From Rhytidiadelphus loreus (Eukaryota; Streptophyta; Bryopsida; Hypnales; Hylocomiaceae): a DNA stretch of 64,000 bases. Below the pieces are notes generated by a model. It saw only the letters and a program-made list of their open reading frames with translations. It made no database searches and was not told the origin of the DNA. The stretch lies in assembly GCA_947034895.1 (NCBI GenBank), contig OX344762.1:20440760-20504759 (forward strand), given 5' to 3'. Shown in pieces: positions 10,900 through 22,619 of this stretch. How positions within the stretch are numbered: the first letter of the stretch is position 1; each line of letters starts with the position of its first letter. Position numbers and translations under genes: made by a program.

Positions 10900-12326
10900 T
10901 TATCATTAGAAGATATTTGAGCCCAAGGGAAGGCCGTTTCAGATCTGTTTGCTAGGTCTGTTCCCTTGGCTGTTCTCTGCAAGTGTAGGGTACGAGCAGT
11001 AATGACCCAAAATTTAAAAAAAAAAAAAAAAATTGGTCAAAAACATGTTTTGAATATAAAAAAATTGTTTTTGTTTTTGTTTTTTTTCCAAGGTGGCACA
11101 GTCGCAACCACATCAGTAGAGAGTTCCCTGCACGTTCCTGCAATTCCAGCAGTGTTAGAGGGCATTGGAAACTCGCAGTCTTCCAATGCCTTCAAATCTC
11201 TTCTAATGGTTGCAACCTATACTCTCTTGACAATGGCTAATGCAATTCCATACTTTCAATTCCAAAAAAATATTCAAATATTGTAAAAACCAATAGCATT
11301 TGTATGTTTATCAAATTGTGAATATTTTAAATTCTATAATTGTCAAATTCCTTCAATTTTTGTGCACAACAATCTAAAATGTTGTATATCACATGCCAAA
11401 GTACAATTTCTTTTGGAGACTAAGAAAATACTGAAAGAATATAAAGTAATTCCAAATTATAGTGCACAAAATTGAGTTTTAACATAACTAACTTTGAAAT
11501 TAATTTTCTTTCAAATTACGAATAGTTTTTTCTTCAAACTTTTATATTAAAATTATATAATAATTTTTTATGTTGCATACTAAAATTCTTAGTGTATATC
11601 TACTTTTGGACTTTGCCCATTGATGCTTACAATATGGTTGTTTGAATGAAAAAGTTTCAAATCCATAATCAATTTTGTTCATCACTATACCTACAAAGAG
11701 CTTCATGACTCCAATAAAGATCACATTATGTGTTGCCAAAAAAATAAAATCATTAGAGGAGATTTCAGCCCCCTGGAGGGTTGTGAGTTCCCAGACTGCG
11801 GGAACTGGTTCGCAGGGGGCCGCAGTAGCTTGCAAACGTGGAATGGCGACTTCCACGTCGGAAAAAAATAAAATAAAATTTCAAAAAAAAAAATGAATTT
11901 TTTTTTCTGTTTTTTTTTGCATTTTAAGAGTAAAACTTCTTTTCTTTTTTTTGAAATTTTTTTATTGGGAACAGCCGTTCCCCGAAAACTGCAAGGGGAC
12001 AGTTCCCCTGCAGCTGCTTGAAACGGCCCTCCAAGAGTCCGAAAACTCCTCTAATGTAGGAAAAAATGGTGTAAAGTTGTCATACATAGAAGAGATAAAG
12101 GGGCCAAAGTCAATGCTACCCAATAGCAAGTGGCACATGTAGGTGTAGAATCAACAAGGTGGGAGTGCAAAATGGATTTTTTAACTAACAGACACCTCAA
12201 TAGCATTTATGAAACACCTATTTACTTTCTCATAATTTTTTACTAATTTACATACATGATTTTTGTACTACCATAGACGCTTGATTGACATTCAACTTTT
12301 AGCCACAAAACTATTTTAAAATAAAT
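10900..12326. other. Gene-free repeat-derived stretch
   Basis: Long A and T tracts alternate with GC-richer islands (10926-11000, 11745-11860, 11970-12055) that carry short inverted repeats. GGCCGTTTCA at 10932 faces TGAAACGGCC at 12019, which might be the ends of an old roughly 1.1-kb element. The same decamer recurs at 60781. No coding sequence is recognised. Confidence 0.4.
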
Positions 12327-13285
12327 TTGGAAAAGAGTTCCTAACTCTAACCCCTCAAGGCCCAACAACTTCTTGACAATGAAGATTTTCAATGAATTGT
12401 CTTATTTTGATATTTTTTTTGTACATAGATGTGCTTGAAATTTTTAATTTTAACTGTTTAGTATGCATGGAATTTTATACAATATATTTTACACAAATGC
12501 ATCGTGTAAAATATTGACTGATGAATTTTTAGATTATTACAACTTTTGATGATCAACTTTGTAGGTAGAAAACATAGGATTTGGAGAAAAAAAATATAAA
12601 AAGTGAATAATGCTTTTTTACCCCCCCCCCCCCTCCAAAAAAAAATGCATATTATAGGCAAATGTGATATTTTTTAATTGAAAAAATTAAAAAATTAAAA
12701 AGTCTCTCAAATTTGTACACATTTTCAAATAGGAGTAAAAAGCTAAAATTGACCAAATTGGATACTACAAAAAAAATTAGAATTTAAATATGCTTTGATT
12801 TTTAAAATTTAATAATTGATATTATTAGCATTTTTTTAGAACATCTTCAAAAAATTTGGAATCATTCTAATTATTTTGTATTTTTAATCACACTAGATTG
12901 AACCTTGTATTTTTAAAATTGCTAAGAATACAAATTTAAAAAAAAATTCTAGATCCAATTTGTTTGTCTAGAGCAAGACTAGAAATGTCCAAGAATTTTT
13001 TTTTTCCATGCCTACTATTCCTTTCATTGAAAAAACATTATATTCGCTTCCTTTTTCTATTAGACTACATATCCTAAATAAATTAAAAAAATTCTTCTTA
13101 CATTGAAATTTTGAAAATCAGAAAATGCAACAAGTATGTCAACTTGTTAGTATAGAAGATTCTAGTTTAAGAAATATTTAAATTTGTTTCACCCTACCGA
13201 GAATTTGCCATTGAAAATTTGAAGAGGACACATTGTGTTCTTTTGGTCCTTGAGGGGTTAAAGTGTTTTTCCAAATTAAAAATAA
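12327..13285. mobile_element. Degenerate terminal-inverted-repeat element
   Basis: TAACCCCTCAAGGCCCAA (12348-12365) is mirrored by TTGGTCCTTGAGGGGTTA (13243-13260). The similarity extends outward (AAATTTGGAAAA on both sides) and more weakly inward (TTTTCAATG motifs), to about 80 bp per arm. The interior is AT-rich and non-coding, with a poly-C run near 12619. No clear target duplication is seen, so the family is unassigned. Confidence 0.55.
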
Positions 13286-16200
13286 TAATAGTTTACTCAT
13301 ATGTTAAAGATTTTATGAAAATATCATATGTTATTAATTTCATAATAGTTTGTTACAAAATGTATTCCAAAATCACCACTTAAATAATAATTGCTCTATA
13401 TGCACTATGTGCACTAACAATCTAATCTTCGTTCCAAAGCCAACAACTTGTAGCATAAAAATTCCTTCCTTTTGACAATTCTTCAACAACTTTTTGACAC
13501 GACCATAAGTCAGGGTCAAGGTTGACATAATCCTAATTAATATTTTTTATTCTTAAAAGATAAGGTTTAATAGGTGCCAAAAATTGAAGATAGAATTTTG
13601 AAATACTATTTTTCATTTGTATAAAAATAAATAAGTTTTAATATGTACTTATATAATTATTTTCCAATGGTAGTGATCCAATAACATTGAGAGTAGTAAT
13701 TTTGTACCATTTCTTTGATCCTAGGAATACAAGAGTTTATTTCTTATTTACTGCCAATAAAATTTGAAAAATTTGAAATCATTTAAAAAATCAAAAACCT
13801 TGAATTAATGTGTAAAAGATGCAAAATACAAAACTAAATTCTACAAATAGGGGACAACTTTTTACAATATCTTTAGCTAGAAAATTTAAGAAGTCAACTT
13901 TATCTAGCCTAATGATAGTGGATAGTTAAGTGAGAATTCCTATATATTGCACTATTTAGTTGTCCTTGGCTAACATTGCAGTTGATAGTATTGCCAAAAT
14001 CATATGATCGTTTTTAACCCCTAAAGTCCCATTGTCCCCATTGGGGGGAGGGACAATTTGGAATTTGGGCAGGTTCTTATGGCTGAAATTTTACCCTAAT
14101 TTTTTGAAGCTTTTTTTGAAGATAGAAAAGCTGATAATCTTTGTGGGAATATAATTTTTATTTCAATCAATGCTTGGAAGCAAAAGTTATATTACAAAAA
14201 GCCCAAATTTTAACTCGGCGAGCAGAAAAATAAATCTACAAAAAACTAAAAATTATATTTTTCACATTATACCAGTCTAATTTCACACCCCTAGAAAAAA
14301 AAATGTCTCTTCCTAGATACCTTGGGGATATACATTAACTTCAACTGCCTTGTAAGGGTCTGTTCTCACTTTGTTCTTGACTGCATCCAAATTTATGATC
14401 CTTTGGGTCTTGACTATCCTTGTTTGTAGAAGGTGAATAAAAAATATTGCATGTGGAATTTGGGGCTTCTTATTGTGAAGACCAAAGCTCTAAATCAAAA
14501 TACGTACCAAGTATTTTTTAGCATGAATAACATTTGATGGCTAATATACTTGCTAATATATGTTCAATAATGGGTCAAAAAGATTCCAATTGGATCTCCA
14601 TTTTTGCTAGACCCAACTCGAGCTCCAAAACCCACTTAGATTGTATGAAGAACCAAACCTAAGTTCACTTGCCTGACAATACTATGGCCACAAATCTACA
14701 TCCAAATTCATGTTTGATGGAAGAAAAAGGGCCCCTAAAACTGCGTTAACTGCGTTTTAGGGCCCCTTAAATGAGTTTGGAGCGAGAAACCATCTCATAA
14801 TTAAATTCAAATGCAAAATTCAAGATTCAAGATTGCGATTTTATCCCTTTTATTTTTAGAGTTCTTTAATGTCTTTGTAGAGGATTGTCATGAACATTTC
14901 CTTATGGAATAACTTTTTTTCTATACAAAGGAAGATGCAAAAATAAAAATGATTGAAGATGCTCTCTTAGTATATTTTGGTGATGTGTACATTCTTACTT
15001 TTAATATGAGTTTTAGACATTAAAATGATCTGTAAAAAAAAATTGAGACCAACCAAGAGACCATTTAATGAAATGAAGGTCTAATTTCTATTCCATTTAA
15101 ATTTTTTGTAAAATCCCTAAAATTGAATATTGTATTGTAATTTGAACTTTGGGCCTATAACTATGGTATACCAATTTTTCAAATCATAGTATCAAATTTT
15201 GATTTTCACCATGGTGTTTTGAAATATAATATATAGCTATGGGTGAGATTCTTAAAACATTTTAAAATTTTGATATGAAATTCTTTCACTTGTTCTTTAG
15301 AAATCCACAATAATTTCAAACTTTCACCAAAGCATTTATCAACCAAGTTTGAAATTATTGCAAAGCATTTATCAACCAATTTTTGTTTAGGGAGTTGCTT
15401 AAAAGGAAGTTGCTTTGGATAGAAAGTTTATTACCTTTCAATGCAAGAAAAATGGATCACAAAATATGCTATCCTAGTTTATTTAAGGAATTTGTTGCTC
15501 TTTGTTCTAGATCTGAAATTTTTGCATAAAAATGATATTTTTTGAATTTGAGCCCAATTAGTGAAATGAAGGTCATGTACTATAGTTTCTAGTTTCTAGT
15601 TTATTTGGGGAAGGCTTGTTGCTTGTTGCTCTAAAACTAAAAAATTGCTTAAAAATGATATATTTTTAAATTTGAGTCCAACGAATCAAATGAAGGTTAT
15701 ATACTTAATTTTCTACTCCAATTTGAAATCTCATTTGAAATTTTGAAAAGTTCCTAAAATTAAATATTTTGTTGCAATTTAAATTGTAGGTGTATTTTCA
15801 ATGTCTATTGATTTCTATTTCTATAATGATATCAAAATTTTGTTTGCACTATGATATTCTTCACTATAATATACACTTACCGGGAAATATTCAGATTTTT
15901 TGAGATAATTTTTTATTAGGAATATATGGAATATGATTTTTCTTGACTTCCTCTTCAAAAATTCTCAAACACTTCAATTTTTCACAAATAAATCTAATAT
16001 TTTTGTGACACAGAGAATACATCTGATTTCATCTACGAAAATACAAATACAAAATTCATTCACATTTAAGTTAGTTGCTAAATGGGATGAAGGAATGGGT
16101 CTTGCAACCCGGCGTTTCAGGGTTAAGAATGTTAAGGATAGATGGTTTGGTCCCAAAGTCCAAACTCCACGCAAACATCCGCAATTGAAGAAAGGGACAC

Positions 16201-16817
16201 TTGTGGTGGAACTGAACAAAAGTGGCGAAGATTACCTGCAGTGCAGGCCACTAAATGTCAGACTTGCGGCCTTTCCGAAGCTTCCCTCCCGCACGATTCA
16301 ACTGAATGTCACCACTCCTCCGTCATCAGTAACTTGCTAGTTGCTCTTCCAATGGACATTGCGTGTTCTTCATTTTCACGATAGAATCGAATCATGTACT
16401 GGATGTGCCTCTACCGACGTAGTCTGCTGCTCCAAGTTCTTCACCTTGGCCTTGCAATCTCCACGTTCATGCGCATGTTCTGATCACACCCACTCGTAAG
16501 CTTCTTCTTTCTCCGCAATCTCCCAATTTTTCACCACCAACCTAAACCCTTGGGACGACCCAATTGGTACCCATTTCTCGGATGAGGTGCTTGCGATTCC
16601 AAATTGGTCGTTTTGGAAGTGTCAGGGTCTGAGGGCGGGCATGGCTTGTGCTCTTACTTCGTGAACACGGCAGCGATTGAGGCGGAGGGGGTGCAATTAT
16701 TCTCTGTCAAGGAATGCGCTTGTTTTGGGAGGAATTGAAGGCATACTATTGTGTGTTTTAAGCTTGTGGTTTTGGTGGGGTTCTGTGAAGCTGTCGGAAA
16801 CCTAACAAGGGCCAGCC
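13286..16817. other. Long AT-rich gene-free stretch before the fucosidase gene
   Basis: No gene is recognised between 13.3 and about 16.0 kb. Two diverged copies of a repeat occupy about 15040-15260 and 15540-15920, and a third copy lies inverted at 57.3-57.7 kb. 16080-16800 is GC-richer and is taken as promoter and 5' UTR of the alpha-fucosidase. A 135-codon plus-strand frame ending at 16340 overlaps it but shows no family motif. Confidence 0.45.
15040..15920 (+). repeat. Dispersed repeat, two diverged tandem copies
   Basis: Both copies share the order AAATGAAGGT..., CCTAAAATT-AATATT, TTGCAATTT-like, then a CTATGATAT- or CACCATGGTG-like stretch. The second copy matches the inverted copy at about 57300-57710 closely; TATTTTCAATGTCTATTGA is present in both. 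Non-coding; family unknown. Confidence 0.6.
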
Positions 16818-19800
16818 ATGGATGACGATGAGTTACTGGTGGAGTCTTTCGAACCTGCACAATTTTGGAACGAGGCGTTTCCACTCGGAAGCGGGCGCTT
16901 GGGAGCTATGGTGTACGGGGGGGTGAAATCCGAACTTGTGCAACTCAATGGTAAGTGCTCTGCAATTCTCCAGTTTTTCAACGAAAATCTGATGTCCATG
17001 TCTTTAATTGATACCACGGACACACCATTCTCTATGAGTGTTCAATTGCAGTGGGGTGAAGAATTACTGTAGCCCACAACAATTATGACGAAGAAGGTTG
17101 TAACCTCCTTTGCAGCTTCCACGGTGATCGAAATTGCCTCACTGAATTTGAAAAAATAATAATACTGTGGCCTCTTGTAATCACTGTGGTCCATAGTATA
17201 TGGTGTATCTGGATTAGTCTACTTCATAATCGATTTCATCGACATTTGGGTGGCTCTGTGACACACTTGAATCGTGCAGAGGATACACTGTGGTCCGGTG
17301 GACCAACCGATTGGAACAACCCTCATGCCCTTGAGAGCCTTCCTGTAGTGCGAGAGCTTGTGATGGAAGGCAAGTATGCGGAGGCCACCGAAGAAGCCAA
17401 GAAGATGCTGGGACCTGATCCACAGGTGCCATTTTTTTGTTTTTCCATGTAAAAATTATATCCGATTCAGTTGCACTTTACATACGAACCACTGAATTGG
17501 AATTTCAAAGTCATAGATCCCTTTTTCTTCCATATGTAAAATGCAAATCTGTTTCTTAGGTTTATCAACCGCTGGGAGATTTGAAGCTTGAATTTGATGA
17601 CTCGCATGACGCCTATGACAAAGAGAGCTATCACCGTGAGCTGGATCTCGACACGGCCATGACTTATGTAAATTACACAGTTGGTGATGTTTCATACATT
17701 CGACAAGCGTTTACTTCTTATCCTCACCAGGTAACGAGCCATGGCTACTACTTCTGTCATTGTGCGTACTCATTTTCTGTTTTCTCTAGCCTTTGCTGCA
17801 TGCAACCCCGTATTCGTTAGCATGGCGGAATTTCGCGAAATCGGCGAGCATAGTAAAGTTTGCGTTTCGAGCTACCGGAGCAGTTTTGAGTTTGCCCGAC
17901 TGAAAACTGGGGCTCAGCCGAACCTCGTATCTTCATGGGTGTGTCCTAGATTTAGGGCTGAGGTTCCAGTTGACCACCTCAAAACCTTAAGCACTTGGAA
18001 GTCCTAGTTCTCAAAGCTCTAGGCACTTGATAGTACTAGCTTTCAAAGCTTTATGCACTTGAACTTCACAGTTTTGGCGTTCTAAAATTCGCCACTTTAA
18101 ACGGACATGACAATGCGTCTCTCGGATTCTGTGATATGATCCTGTGAATTGTGTTTTGTCAACTTCATTTCAAAGGCTAAGTTTGCGCTCCAAACTGAAG
18201 CATTGCAGGTCTTTGCAATGCGCATAGCCGGCAGCAAGGGTGGTTCGGTTTCGTTCTCTGTGGCTATGGATAGCCAGCTCGTGATAGCGAAACAAGTTGT
18301 TGGCTCAAAGCATATCGTTTTGAAGGGTCAGTGTCCCAGTGATGGTAACAAAGTTGACGGTCCAACGGGATCCAGTACACACCAGGGGATGGTATTTGCA
18401 GCTGTTCTGCAAGTAGAGATTTTCGGGGAGACTGGAAGTCTACAGGTTGTGAATGAGCAAACCCTGAGAGTGCATCAAGCCGACTGGGCGGTCCTGTATG
18501 TGTCCGCCAACTCCTCTTTCGATGGGCCATTCAAAGACCCAAGCGTGTCAGATAAACAGCCTGAAACACTAGCTTTCTCCACTTTGGAGAATTTAAGGGA
18601 TCTTTCATTCGACGACGTTCTGGCTACTCACTTGGCTGATTATCAACCTCTTTTCCAACGAGTCTCCCTACGTCTTGGGAACCATAGATGTGTTGAGGGA
18701 GATGAACAAAGCATGGAGATCTCAGAGAACACTGACAACAAAGACCTGAGCTCATGGGAGCTCGTGATTCCCACAGAGATTATGGACAGCAAGAATGTGG
18801 AGAATGTCACTCGGGCGTCAGATGGACAATTGTCCAAACGCAAGCCGTGGAAGGATCGAATTGCCACCAAGGACAGAATCTTGAACTACAGCGGAGATGA
18901 AGATCCCGGTCTCGTGGTGCTCTTGTTTCAGTTTGGGCGCTACCTGCTGATTGCTTCATCTCGACCAAACACTTTTGTGGCAAACTTGCAAGGAATATGG
19001 AATAGTACTTTACATCCAGCTTGGAGGTGACGTTTCTTTCTTAACCCCTAGATATTTTTTCAGCAGATTTGGGAAAGTCATACGGGGACTTTCGGAGTGT
19101 GATGTACAATCCTTTGAAATCCTTGTTTGGCATTGTTTTTACGTCATGTGCTCAAGGAGTCTTCATGCACTTGTTGCGGAGCGCCATCTAGTGGCTAATG
19201 CCTTGAAATACAAAACACAGCTACCAGATCCTCGTTTACAGAGTAATACAGCCATTGACCCTGTACTGAAGCCAGTGAGCTCTTTTGCAGAGCCTGTCCG
19301 ACACTCAACATAAATCTAGAAATGAATTACTGGCTTGCTGAAACATGCAACCTAGCCGAGTGCCACTTACCACTTTTTGATTTCCTTGAGCAGCTCGCTA
19401 TCACAGGTGCTGCCACCGCCAAGGTAAAATCCTCTTCTCCATTTGAGCCTATATATATATATATATTTCAATATATTTCTTCTATAGATCTCATATGCTC
19501 ATCCTTTTTCTGTAGGTGAATTATGGTTTAGAAGGGTGGGTGTGCCACCACAATGCGGATATCTGGGCGCAATCAGCTCCTGTGACTCGAGACCCTGTGT
19601 GGGCATTGTTCCCAGTGAGTGGAGCTTGGATTTGTCTCCACCTTTGGGAGCACTATACATTCTCCCAAGATGAGGTAAGATAAAATGAATCTGGTGTGAG
19701 GGTGTGGCATGTTTATACTGTTTCACATTGTTCTTAGAATTGGAGTAGACTTATGCTGATGTGTGGAGAACTTAAGCCAAGGAAGTATATTGCAGGAGTT

Positions 19801-21856
19801 TCTGAGAAATCGGGCCTATCCTCTGTTCAGAGGCTGCGCAGAGTTCTTTGTGAACTATCTCGTTGAAGATGGGAAGGGACACTTAGTGACAAACCCGTCA
19901 ACATCACCTGAGCATTATTTTATTGCTCCAGACGGACAAAGAGCATGTGTGAGCTATGGCTCAACTATGGATATGGCTATTCTTCTGAACCTTTTCAACG
20001 CAGTCATCTCAGCATCTAAAGTAATCACCTCTCTCCCTTGTATATTTCGTGCAAATTCACAGGAGATGGTTGGTCAGAAGAGTTGATCATTGTATTTGAA
20101 CCTGTATCGTGGCTATAGATCCTAGGGGAAGACGGAACAGAATTGGTTTCGAAAGTCAAATCAGCTGTTGGACGGTTGCTCCCTCCGAAAATTGGGAGCG
20201 ATGGTCGACTTCAGGAATGGGTAAGTTTTTACGTATTTTTCGGTGATTTGATGGAAGAGGCGCGGTGTTACAGTTGCTAGCATAGGAACATACCAGTGTC
20301 GAGGATCTCATGATCACATTTTCATTTATTCATATACATTGGTTATTTAAAACTCTCTTTCTTGAAACTGAACTTGAGCTTACCCTCTGTCCTGATTTCT
20401 TTACTCGTAACATTATGCTGACGTTTTATTGCCATAGGTGGAGGAATTTGAGGACCCAGAAGAAACTCATCGACACATGTCACATCTTTTTGGTCTTTAT
20501 CCTGGGCACTCTCTGACGCCACAGTCTACTCCAGAGCTTTGTGCCGCAGCTACCCAGAGTATACTAAAGCGAGGTACATTTTTCATGTGCATGTTGTATG
20601 AAGCATTATGATTTGCAATTGTACAGAGAGTTGTTTGTAATTGCTTCCACATATTGGTCTGATGGTAGAACAATTAGTTTCCAATGATGTCTATTGTTAG
20701 TTGTGCGTAAAGAAGGCACCTTATCAGATTATACTCAAGTTTTCACTTCGTGACTTCATCGTATCCCCTTTATTTTGATTTTTTTGTAGGGGAGATCGGC
20801 CCTGGCTGGTCAGTGGCTTGGAAGACAGCGCTGTGGGCACGTCTATGGAACAGCGATCATGCATACTCTATGGTGAAACGCATGTTTACTCTTATTTCTC
20901 CGGATGAAAAACAAGAGCGTTTTGATGGCGGGGGTCTCTACTCGAACCTGTTCAGTGCTCACCCTCCGTTCCAGATCGATGGAAACTTTGGGTATGCTCT
21001 GGAACAGCTGCACATATCTCGTTTCCTGCGTATTTGTTAATCCTGTAGTGTGAATATCCTTCCACTTGATGATCCAGAAATTTATAAAACGTAATTTCGC
21101 TGAATGAAAAGGCTGTTTCACATCTAGAACAACAGAGGTGTCCAATTGCAGGGTCAACATTGACTTCCGAAGCTCTAGAGGAAATCCAGGAATGCCACAG
21201 TGATCTTGGATAATGACTGCGGAAATTTGTACTTCTGCCAAGTCAAGCCTTTTTTTAAACCTTTCTATGTGCTTCAATGTGCAGCATTGTGCCACCTCCT
21301 ATGCTGGCACTGCTCTTGTATTTTATTACTCACTATCGTCCATGTCCTGTGTCACAGATTTACTGCAGCGGTGGCAGAGATGCTTTTCCAAAGTGATGAA
21401 AGCAATCTGTATGTTCTTCCAGCTCTGCCATTGAGAAAGTGGCGTGATGGACTGGTTGCGGGCTTGAGGGGCAGGGGTGCCGTCACTGTTGGATTCAGAT
21501 GGATTGGTGGCATACTTCAAGAAGTCACTGTACAGGTCTGCATCTTTTTGTAACAGATAGAAATTCGCTTGTGTGTTCAGAAGTAAAAGATAACCATCAC
21601 TGAAACTCACCTAACTTATGTTTTACATTTCAATGAAAGAGCATCTGATCTTAAGCTGTTTGTATTTTCTACTCATCAGGTTGAGAAGAATTTTTCAACT
21701 ACAAGGATGCTTCATTACAAAGACAAGGTTGTCACAATACCAAAGTCAACCAGTGGCCCTCAGTTGTACACTTACGACGGAGATCTTCAGCTGATGACGT
21801 CCCGATCACTAGATGACCCAAATGAAGGCGCTACTAGAATGTGCACAATATTGTGA
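16818..21856 (+). CDS. Alpha-L-fucosidase, glycoside hydrolase family 95
   Basis: Twelve exons: 16818-16950, 17280-17425, 17560-17730, 18209-19026, 19291-19423, 19516-19674, 19796-20020, 20119-20220, 20438-20573, 20790-20991, 21358-21535, 21680-21856. Phases all match, giving 859 residues, close to the roughly 840 of plant relatives. The N-terminal domain has FPLGSGRLGAMVYGG. The (alpha/alpha)6 catalytic part includes TLNINLEMNYW, where Asn429 and Asn431 match the water-activating pair. It also has NPSTSPEHYF (Glu559 at the proposed acid), HRHMSHLFGLYPG and QIDGNFG (Asp738). The family removes alpha-1,2-linked fucose; the Arabidopsis relative (AXY8/FUC95A) trims xyloglucan in the wall. The ATG at 16818 sits in a strong context (GCCATGG) and the protein begins MDDDELL. 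No signal peptide is visible, so secretion is not explained by this model. All main catalytic motifs are intact. Confidence 0.93.
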
Positions 21857-22616
21857 TACCCCATGATGTAGGTATTCTGTGTATGATAAGGATTTGTCTA
21901 CTCCGAGTTTCAAACCCTGCACCAACACCAGATATGCGTCTCCTTCAACGTCATGAAGTTTATTTGATGAGTAGAATCGTTTTGCTTGGAGCGATGAGAA
22001 GGGTCGCAGCAGGGGAGGCTGGAATTGAGATTGTCATAAAGAATTTCTGTAATACATATGTAATTTTTGCAGTATTGTCCGGATTTTCTTTTGGGTGTTT
22101 CACATGAATGAATGCTTTTGTCTAGTGAAAAAGTTAGGATTGGTCCTGATCAAGCCTGATTTCAAAATCTCTGTGGCCAACCAATTTCCACGTACCCAGA
22201 TATTGACGTCATTATGCGTCCATAACTGGGGCACTTCTCTGGAACAGTTCAAGCCAATATCTGTGTGCACAAGACGGTTACTGTATTCTGGAGATTATGC
22301 TCGAAGATCAGCTCACTTCTTTATTTACCAACGCCTAGTTTAACGATTAGCCTATGCTATAGATTACAACTGGTAACGAAGTGTAGCTAAGTTAATGGAA
22401 CATGGGAAGTCTCGGTTGAAGGTACAACGTACTGTCAGGACTGACAAAACGACTTGCTGATCGAGTTGGGATTTGAAATTTGGGCTGTCGCCAGGTAAGT
22501 GTGGTACTAAGTTAATAACTTAATACTGTATAATATTGTAATATCGTCTCAGTTTTGGATTGTAATAGTTTATCATTACTTAATTGTACAGTAAACTCTG
22601 ATGTACTAAGCGTCCT
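21857..22616. other. Probable 3' UTR of the fucosidase gene, then spacer
   Basis: Short frames at 21841-22107 and 22095-22343 continue past the fucosidase stop but show no recognisable motif. The stretch ends at the TTA target-site duplication of the next element. Confidence 0.45.
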
Positions 22617-22619
22617 TTA

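Noticed and set aside
15933..16340. Gene of 135 codons upstream of the fucosidase
   Set aside because: It begins in repeat DNA and has no recognised motif. The GC-richer part is better explained as promoter or 5' UTR.
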